From NCBI GenBank assembly GCA_018057635.1, contig JAGPDJ010000054.1:1-10005 (forward strand): a stretch of 10,005 nt of DNA, written 5' to 3'. Of the stretch, positions 5,010 through 10,005 are shown in pieces (position 1 is the stretch's first letter; every line of letters starts with the position of its first letter). A model generated the notes under the pieces. That model was given only the letters and a program-made list of their open reading frames with translations. It did not search any database and was not told where the DNA came from. Source of the stretch: Ferruginibacter sp. (GTDB lineage Bacteria; Bacteroidota; Bacteroidia; Chitinophagales; Chitinophagaceae). Position numbers and translations under genes: made by a program.

Positions 5010-7124
5010 ATGGAAAAAGTAGACTGGAAAGTTGAGGGGATGACCTGCAGCAATTGTGCATTGACCATCAATAAATACCTGCAAAAAGAAGGCTTGCAGG
5101 ATGTTGCTGTAAATCCCATCAGCGGTTCCGTTAGTTTTACCAAAAATGACACAATTGAAATTACCAGGTTAAAAAAGGGCATTGATTCACTGGGTTATCA
5201 TGTTATAGACGGCGAGAAAAAAGAAACGGTCAAAGAATCTTTTTTATCCAATAACAAAAAAAGATTCCTGTTCACGCTTCCGTTTACATTGGTACTTATG
5301 ATGCACATGCTGCATAAATGGCTGCCGCTTCATTGGCTGATGAACCCCTGGATACAATTAAGCATTTGCCTGCCTGTTTTTATTACCGGCATGTGGTTCT
5401 TTGGCAGGAGTGCAATAAAAAGCCTGCAGAACGGTATGCCGAATATGAACGTGCTCATTGCATTGGGTGCACTGGCATCATTTGCATACAGCCTTACCGG
5501 AACCTTATTAAACCTCGGGCCTGATTACCTTTTTTTTGAAACAACCGCATCCATTATCACCCTGGTGTTTATGGGTAATTACCTGGAAGATGTTTCTGTT
5601 CAATCTACACAACGTGCTATAAAGTCATTGGCAAAATCGCAGCGGGTAATGGCCAATATGATTGCATTTGATGATGAGCACAAAGAACAAATTTTTCCGC
5701 TGGAAAATACACAATTGAGAACCGGCGACCTGGTACTGATAAAAAACGGAGAGCAGGTACCGGTAGATTGTAAAATATTATGGGGAGAATGTATGGTAAA
5801 TGAAGCCATCATTACCGGTGAGAGCATTCCGGTAGCAAAAAATAAAAAAGATACACTTATTGGCGGAAGTGTATTAGAAAACGGAATTGTAAAAGCACAG
5901 GTTACGGCAACCGGTAAAGACACTGTTTTATCGGGCATTTTGCAAATGGTTCAAAATGCCCAGGCAGAAAAACCTCCCATGCAAAAAATGGCGGATAAGA
6001 TCAGTGCTATATTTGTACCCGTAGTTACCGGCATTGCGATCCTGACCTTTTTCATCAATTTTATTTTTTTTGATATCAGTACAGGAACATCACTGATGCG
6101 GGCCATTGCTGTACTTGTTATCTCCTGCCCCTGTGCCATGGGGTTAGCAACACCGGCAGCCATTGCAGTTGGACTTGGCCGTGCTGCTAAAAATGGCATA
6201 CTTTTCCGGAATGCTTCCAGCCTGGAATCTTTTAAAACCATTAAACAGGTTGTATTTGATAAAACCGGAACGCTTACAACGGGCGATTTTGTTATAGCAG
6301 GTTATGAAACATCTGTAGATAAAGAGCGCTTTAAAACGATTGCTTATTCACTGGAAAAATTTTCAAACCACCCGTTGGCAAAAGCCATCATCTATGAATG
6401 GAAAACAAATGATATCATCAGGTGGGCCGGTATTGAGGAAATAAAAGGAATGGGCATCAAAGCCACTGACAGGGATGGCAATGTATTCATGGCCGGATCA
6501 TTTAAAATACTCCCGGGAAACTTTACTGATACCAACCACAATATTTATATTGTAGAAAACGATCGGTTAATAGGCTGGATTGATGTGAAAGATGAAATAA
6601 GAAAAGAAGCAAAAGATGTGATCAACTGGCTGCATGCTCATAATATTAAAACGGTTTTGTTAAGTGGCGACAGAAAAGAAAAGGCAATGCTTGTTGCTGA
6701 TGAACTGGGAATTGAAAATGTAATAGCGGAACAATCACCGCTTCAAAAACTTGATATCATTGCTGCGCTTAATAATGAAACTCCAACAGCCATGGTTGGT
6801 GATGGCATAAACGATGCACCTTCGCTGGCAAAAGCTACCCTGGGTATTGCACTTAGTGATTCCAGCCAGGTAGCGATGCAAAGTGCAGATGTAATACTCA
6901 TGAACTATGGCCTCAGAAATTTACCCAAAGCGCTTGGCCTGGGAAAGCATACATACATCACTATCAAGGAAAATCTTTTTTGGGCATTTTTTTACAATAT
7001 TATTGCCATCCCAATTGCAGCATTTGGATACCTTAGTCCTACAATTGCCGCACTGGCAATGGGTTTAAGTGATGTGGTGCTTGCAGCTAATTCTGTAAGG
7101 CTGTTTGTAAAAAAGGTTTTATAA
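5010..7124 (+). CDS. copA: Copper-translocating P1B-type ATPase (CopA-like)
   Basis: This 704-residue inner-membrane pump probably exports Cu(I) from the cytoplasm. A single N-terminal metal-binding HMA domain (about 3-68) has GMTCSNCA with C13 and C16. Transmembrane helices follow from about residue 85 to 195. The actuator loop has TGES (269-272), and the transport-site CPC is C373-P374-C375. The phosphorylation site is DKTGT with D417, the nucleotide-binding HP is H454-P455 (SNHP), and the hinge is GDGINDAP (597-604). The last two membrane helices carry N655 and Y662-N663, which agree with the copper (P1B-1) group. The final helix reads MGLSD (684-688) where the textbook copper signature is MxxSS. 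Length and domain order are complete, with no frameshift. No copZ or metal regulator gene is adjacent in the window. recQ follows after 24 bp on the same strand. Silver transport cannot be excluded. Confidence 0.92.
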   Translation: MEKVDWKVEGMTCSNCALTINKYLQKEGLQDVAVNPISGSVSFTKNDTIEITRLKKGIDSLGYHVIDGEKKETVKESFLSNNKKRFLFTLPFTLVLMMHMLHKWLPLHWLMNPWIQLSICLPVFITGMWFFGRSAIKSLQNGMPNMNVLIALGALASFAYSLTGTLLNLGPDYLFFETTASIITLVFMGNYLEDVSVQSTQRAIKSLAKSQRVMANMIAFDDEHKEQIFPLENTQLRTGDLVLIKNGEQVPVDCKILWGECMVNEAIITGESIPVAKNKKDTLIGGSVLENGIVKAQVTATGKDTVLSGILQMVQNAQAEKPPMQKMADKISAIFVPVVTGIAILTFFINFIFFDISTGTSLMRAIAVLVISCPCAMGLATPAAIAVGLGRAAKNGILFRNASSLESFKTIKQVVFDKTGTLTTGDFVIAGYETSVDKERFKTIAYSLEKFSNHPLAKAIIYEWKTNDIIRWAGIEEIKGMGIKATDRDGNVFMAGSFKILPGNFTDTNHNIYIVENDRLIGWIDVKDEIRKEAKDVINWLHAHNIKTVLLSGDRKEKAMLVADELGIENVIAEQSPLQKLDIIAALNNETPTAMVGDGINDAPSLAKATLGIALSDSSQVAMQSADVILMNYGLRNLPKALGLGKHTYITIKENLFWAFFYNIIAIPIAAFGYLSPTIAALAMGLSDVVLAANSVRLFVKKVL

Positions 7125-7135
7125 CTTCATTGCCT

Positions 7136-7151
7136 GGAGTAAAAAAGATTG
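7136..7151 (+). promoter_or_regulatory. Shine-Dalgarno-like GGAG and TTG start codon of recQ
   Basis: GGAG at 7136-7139 lies 9 nt before the TTG at 7149-7151. An in-frame TAA at 7140-7142 rules out any start further upstream, and the first downstream in-frame ATG would remove the RecQ N terminus, including motif 0 and Walker A. TTG at 7149 is therefore the best-supported start. Confidence 0.65.
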
Positions 7152-9056
7152 AGCGATATTCATTTCATACTAAAAAAATACTGGGGTTTTGATACTTTCC
7201 GTCCTTTGCAGGAAGATATAATCCGGTCTGTATTAAATAAACAAGATACCCTTGCCCTATTGCCCACCGGTGGAGGAAAATCACTTTGTTTCCAGGTTCC
7301 TGCTTTGGCTATGGATGGAATTTGCCTGGTGATCAGCCCATTGATCGCCTTGATGAAAGACCAGGTTGAAAACCTGAAAAAAAGAGGAGTTCCGGCACTT
7401 GCCATTTATTCCGGAATGCACTTTGCAGATGTAAAGAAGACGTTGCAGAATGCCAGTTTTGGAAATTACAAGTTCCTGTATGTATCACCTGAACGGCTGG
7501 AAACAGACCTGTTCCTTGAATTTTTACCTGCCATCAAACCCTGCCTGGTTGCGGTTGATGAAGCGCATTGTATTTCACAATGGGGCTACGATTTCAGGCC
7601 ACCATACCTGCGTATTGCAAACCTGCGGGAACAGCTGCCGGGTGTTCCGGTAATTGCATTAACAGCTTCTGCCACGCTGGATGTTCAAAATGATATTTGC
7701 GAAAAACTGAATTTTTCCGGGGAACAAAAGCGTTACCAGCAATCTTTTGCCAGGCCGAATCTATCATACAGCATTTTTTCCCCACCTTCCAAACAAATCA
7801 AATTAGTAGAGATATTAAAAAATGTTTCCGGTTCATCTATTGTTTATTGCAAAAGCAGGAGGCGTACACAATCATTGGCTGAACTGCTTATTCAAAATAA
7901 TATATCTGCAGAATATTACCATGCCGGATTAACCGGAGAGCAAAGGAACACAAGACAAGAGGAATGGATAAACAATAAAACAAGGGTGATAGTAAGTACC
8001 AATGCTTTTGGCATGGGCATAGATAAACCAGACGTGCGGACTGTGATACATTTCGACATGCCTGATTGCCTGGAGAATTATTACCAGGAAGCAGGCCGGG
8101 CGGGCCGGGATGGTAAAAGAGCGTATGCAGTTCTTTTACAGGAAATAAATGAGACGGCCGAATTACAAAAACAGGTTGACCTGCGTTACCCGGGTGAAAA
8201 AGAGATCATAAAAATATATAAAGCAGTTATGAATTACCTGCAGGTGCCTGCTGGTAGCGGTGAAGGGCTCAGTTATGATTTTGATATTGCCGCATTTGCA
8301 GGAGCCTTTAAATTTAATATCCTGGAAGCAACCTATGGATTAAAGGCTTTATCGCAGGAAGACCTTATAAGTTATAATGAAATATTTTATAAACCCGCAA
8401 CCCTTGTATTTACTATTTCAAAAAATGACCTGCTGGAATTTGAACAGCAATACCCTGCCCTGGAACCGCTGGTAAAAGCCTTGCTACGTATGTATGAAGG
8501 CATCTTTGATTATCCTGCTACCATTTATGAATCATTACTGTCAAAATTCTTACAGCAACCGGTCACGGTTATTCAAGCGCAGCTTAAACAATTGCATAGT
8601 TACCAGGTTGTTCATTATCAGCAACAAAATGATAAGCCCCAGCTTTTGTTGTTGAAGAACAGGATGTACTCCGATGATTTTAAAATAAACAGTAAAGCCC
8701 TGATTGAAAGAAAAGAGAATTACCAGGAAAGGATAACTGCCATGACGGATTATATTTCCGATACAAAATCATGCAGGAGTGTGATCATTGGGAATTATTT
8801 TAACGACAAAAAAATATTACCCTGCGGAATCTGTGATAATTGTATCAATAATAAAAATATCAGCCTGACTGCCGGTGAGTTCAAAATAATATCTGTAAAA
8901 TTACTTGAATCGCTTAAAGCAGGAGCCATGGTGCCTGCTGAAGTACTGTGTTTGTTTGATGCTGGTCAAAAACAAAAAGTATGGACTGTTGTAAATTACC
9001 TGGTTTCAGAAAATCTTCTGTGTACAGACAAAGACGGGTTGATCTCTATAAAATAA
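7149..9056 (+). CDS. recQ: RecQ-family ATP-dependent DNA helicase, rearranged C-terminal architecture
   Basis: A 3'-5' superfamily 2 DNA helicase of 635 residues, expected to act in recombinational repair. Motif 0 is FRPLQ (17-21), Walker A TGGGKS (40-45), and the DEAH box 137-140, followed by the RecQ aromatic loop CISQWGYDFRPPY (141-153; Y147 and P152 replace the common H and E). LTASAT (171-176), STNAFGMGIDKPDVR (283-297) and YYQEAGRAGRDG (311-322) complete lobe 2. The zinc-site cysteines are C542, C559, C562 and C565, with the same 17-3-3 spacing as E. coli C380/397/400/403, but about 160 residues later. The intervening region (about 345-525) looks alpha/beta and may contain a winged helix. 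A short segment (about 575-635) follows the cysteines, and no HRDC domain is recognisable. It is the second gene after copA (24-bp gap), probably co-transcribed. It starts with TTG. It belongs to RecQ, though probably a distinct paralogue group. Confidence 0.93.
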   Translation: MSDIHFILKKYWGFDTFRPLQEDIIRSVLNKQDTLALLPTGGGKSLCFQVPALAMDGICLVISPLIALMKDQVENLKKRGVPALAIYSGMHFADVKKTLQNASFGNYKFLYVSPERLETDLFLEFLPAIKPCLVAVDEAHCISQWGYDFRPPYLRIANLREQLPGVPVIALTASATLDVQNDICEKLNFSGEQKRYQQSFARPNLSYSIFSPPSKQIKLVEILKNVSGSSIVYCKSRRRTQSLAELLIQNNISAEYYHAGLTGEQRNTRQEEWINNKTRVIVSTNAFGMGIDKPDVRTVIHFDMPDCLENYYQEAGRAGRDGKRAYAVLLQEINETAELQKQVDLRYPGEKEIIKIYKAVMNYLQVPAGSGEGLSYDFDIAAFAGAFKFNILEATYGLKALSQEDLISYNEIFYKPATLVFTISKNDLLEFEQQYPALEPLVKALLRMYEGIFDYPATIYESLLSKFLQQPVTVIQAQLKQLHSYQVVHYQQQNDKPQLLLLKNRMYSDDFKINSKALIERKENYQERITAMTDYISDTKSCRSVIIGNYFNDKKILPCGICDNCINNKNISLTAGEFKIISVKLLESLKAGAMVPAEVLCLFDAGQKQKVWTVVNYLVSENLLCTDKDGLISIK

Positions 9057-9112
9057 ATGACATGTTATTTACACAAAGTCATTGTATTGTCCGAAAGCTA
9101 ACCAAAAGACAT

Positions 9113-9144
9113 AAAAAAAGGGACCAAGATAGAAATCTAGTCCC
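9113..9144 (-). terminator. Rho-independent terminator on the minus strand
   Basis: On the minus strand GGGAC (9144-9140) pairs with GTCCC (9124-9120), with an inner AGAT/ATCT stem (9138-9135 with 9130-9127) separated by a small 1x2 internal loop. The hairpin is followed immediately by seven Ts (9119-9113). This is a good intrinsic terminator for a transcript coming from the sulfatase-fold gene, about 150 nt past its stop. On the plus strand the same hairpin is followed only by GCTTTAAAAT, so it would be a weak terminator for recQ. Confidence 0.7.
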
Positions 9145-9182
9145 GCTTTAAAATCCAATATCCTATGAAAAACCGAAACGAA

Positions 9183-9292
9183 GATAATGTGTACTTAGTT
9201 ATTATCCAACTTATTTTATAAAATTTTTACATTCCTGCATAAGTATTTTATGCCTTAATTTATATATAGTTATTATATAATATATATAAATT
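9183..9292. other. Structured AT-rich segment with three successive inverted repeats
   Basis: Three dyads lie between the terminator and the sulfatase stop codon: GATAAT/ATTATC (9183-9188 with 9201-9206), GCATAA/TTATGC (9237-9242 with 9248-9253), and a long AT-only hairpin. The last pairs AATTTATATATA (9257-9268) with TATATATAAATT (9281-9292) perfectly over 12 bp. After one bulged G it continues with TTAT/ATAA, for 16 bp in total with a 3-nt loop. Together with the terminator hairpin, this would give the minus-strand 3' untranslated region four stems in 180 nt. Confidence 0.55.
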
Positions 9293-10005
9293 CAATTTAT
9301 TTTTGATATTTCTTTGCTCACGTTTGCATATTTTCCACTTTTAAATAGAAAACTGGCTCCCTGGTACCAGGCAATGGCTTCATTTTTCAATTTTTCATTC
9401 ACAGGTATCTTTACATTTGTTCCGTTTATAAAGTTTGTTTTATACATATCAATGCCTTGCCTGGGAGAAAGAATTACCAAAGTATCATGTTTAATATACC
9501 CCATATCCTGGTAAGTACTTATGAAGGCCCTGTTGTTATTTGGTGCTACTTTATTTATATCATACCCCATAAACCTGCTGGTATAATCCAGGTTCATAAG
9601 GCCCAATAAGGTTGGAGCCAGGTCTATCTGGCTTGTCAACTTTTCTTCAATATGTGGTTTTACCAGTGCCGGGCTATAAACAATACAAGGTATGTGGTAC
9701 CTGTTTGGAGGCAGATCTGTTTTTCCGGCACTTTTTGAGCAATGGTCGGCCAGGATCACAAACAACGTATTATTAAACCATGGTTTTTGGCGGGCATCCA
9801 GGATAAATTTATTGATGGCATAATCTGTATACTTTACAGCACCTTCTATGGATTGATAAGCCGGGTCAATATCAATTCTTCCGGTAGGATACGTATACGG
9901 CCGGTGATTGCTTACTGTCATGATATGATTAAAAAACGGCTTCCCCTTTTTATAACTGATGTCACACTCATCCAATGCTATACCGAATGCATCTTCATCA
10001 GCAAC
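9292..10005 (-). CDS. LTA synthase-like sulfatase-fold protein, C-terminal part (partial, start outside window)
   Basis: Only the last 237 residues are visible; the frame stays open to the window edge at 10005, so the N terminus lies outside. A TTG at 9975 is an internal codon, not a start, because conserved family sequence (DEDAF, visible residues 3-7) lies before it. PFFNHIMTVSNHRPYTYP (visible residues 23-40) matches the PFF...SNHxPF pattern of LTA synthase and OpgB-like members of the alkaline phosphatase superfamily. ADHCS supplies D87 and H88, typical metal ligands, and RYHIPCIVYSP and SQIDLAPTLLGL follow as in sulfatases. Family members normally have N-terminal membrane helices and a periplasmic catalytic domain that moves phosphoglycerol or phosphoethanolamine; those helices are not in view. 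The catalytic threonine would also be outside the window. The substrate in this Gram-negative lineage is unknown. The stop overlaps the end of an AT-rich hairpin. Confidence 0.85.
   Translation of the reverse strand, partial: VADEDAFGIALDECDISYKKGKPFFNHIMTVSNHRPYTYPTGRIDIDPAYQSIEGAVKYTDYAINKFILDARQKPWFNNTLFVILADHCSKSAGKTDLPPNRYHIPCIVYSPALVKPHIEEKLTSQIDLAPTLLGLMNLDYTSRFMGYDINKVAPNNNRAFISTYQDMGYIKHDTLVILSPRQGIDMYKTNFINGTNVKIPVNEKLKNEAIAWYQGASFLFKSGKYANVSKEISKIN

Noticed and set aside
2654..9056. A linked defence or novel operon built from the ABC ATPase, TsaE, the P-type ATPase and RecQ
   Set aside because: The genes lie on both strands in separate transcription units, and most are recognisable housekeeping families. 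Nothing in the sequence joins them into one system.
9292..9975. A complete short sulfatase gene starting at the TTG at 9975
   Set aside because: The same frame stays open for ten more codons to the window edge and those residues match the family (DEDAF), so the gene is cut by the window and does not start there.

Overview
The window reads as ordinary chromosomal housekeeping DNA from a Bacteroidota bacterium, most likely a member of the Chitinophagaceae or a near relative. The signs are the LpxC-FabZ fusion typical of that phylum, several TAnnTTTG promoter boxes (the Bacteroidota -7 element) just ahead of start codons, almost no Shine-Dalgarno sequences, and AT-rich intergenic DNA. The genus is inference.

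Layout. Positions 51-2492 (+) hold two lipid A genes, the lpxC/fabZ fusion and lpxA, separated by 234 bp that contains a 9-bp minisatellite and a hairpin next to the lpxA start. Positions 2654-3292 (+) encode a lone ABC ATPase with a degenerate switch region and no permease beside it. It converges, with only 4 bp between stop codons, on a minus-strand pair: tsaE (4948-4535) followed by alanine dehydrogenase (4511-3297). A compact 61-bp divergent promoter region separates tsaE from a plus-strand pair: a copper-type P1B ATPase (5010-7124) and a RecQ-family helicase (7149-9056) that starts with TTG. The last 235-bp intergenic stretch carries four consecutive inverted repeats and a minus-strand intrinsic terminator. 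It is followed by the C-terminal part of a minus-strand LTA-synthase-like sulfatase-fold enzyme that runs off the window end.

How the genes fit together. LpxC-FabZ and LpxA share the 3-hydroxyacyl-ACP pool and form the start of lipid A synthesis. The truncated sulfatase-fold enzyme may also act at the cell envelope. tsaE (tRNA t6A modification), alanine dehydrogenase, the copper exporter and RecQ have no obvious shared pathway and look like neighbours in short transcription units.

I found no mobile element, CRISPR array, tRNA, rRNA or defence cluster, and no convincing new multi-gene system. The points most worth checking are the RecQ variant with its zinc cysteine cluster displaced by about 160 residues, the symmetric tsaE/copA promoter region, the structured 9113-9292 segment, and the ABC ATPase lacking the usual switch histidine.
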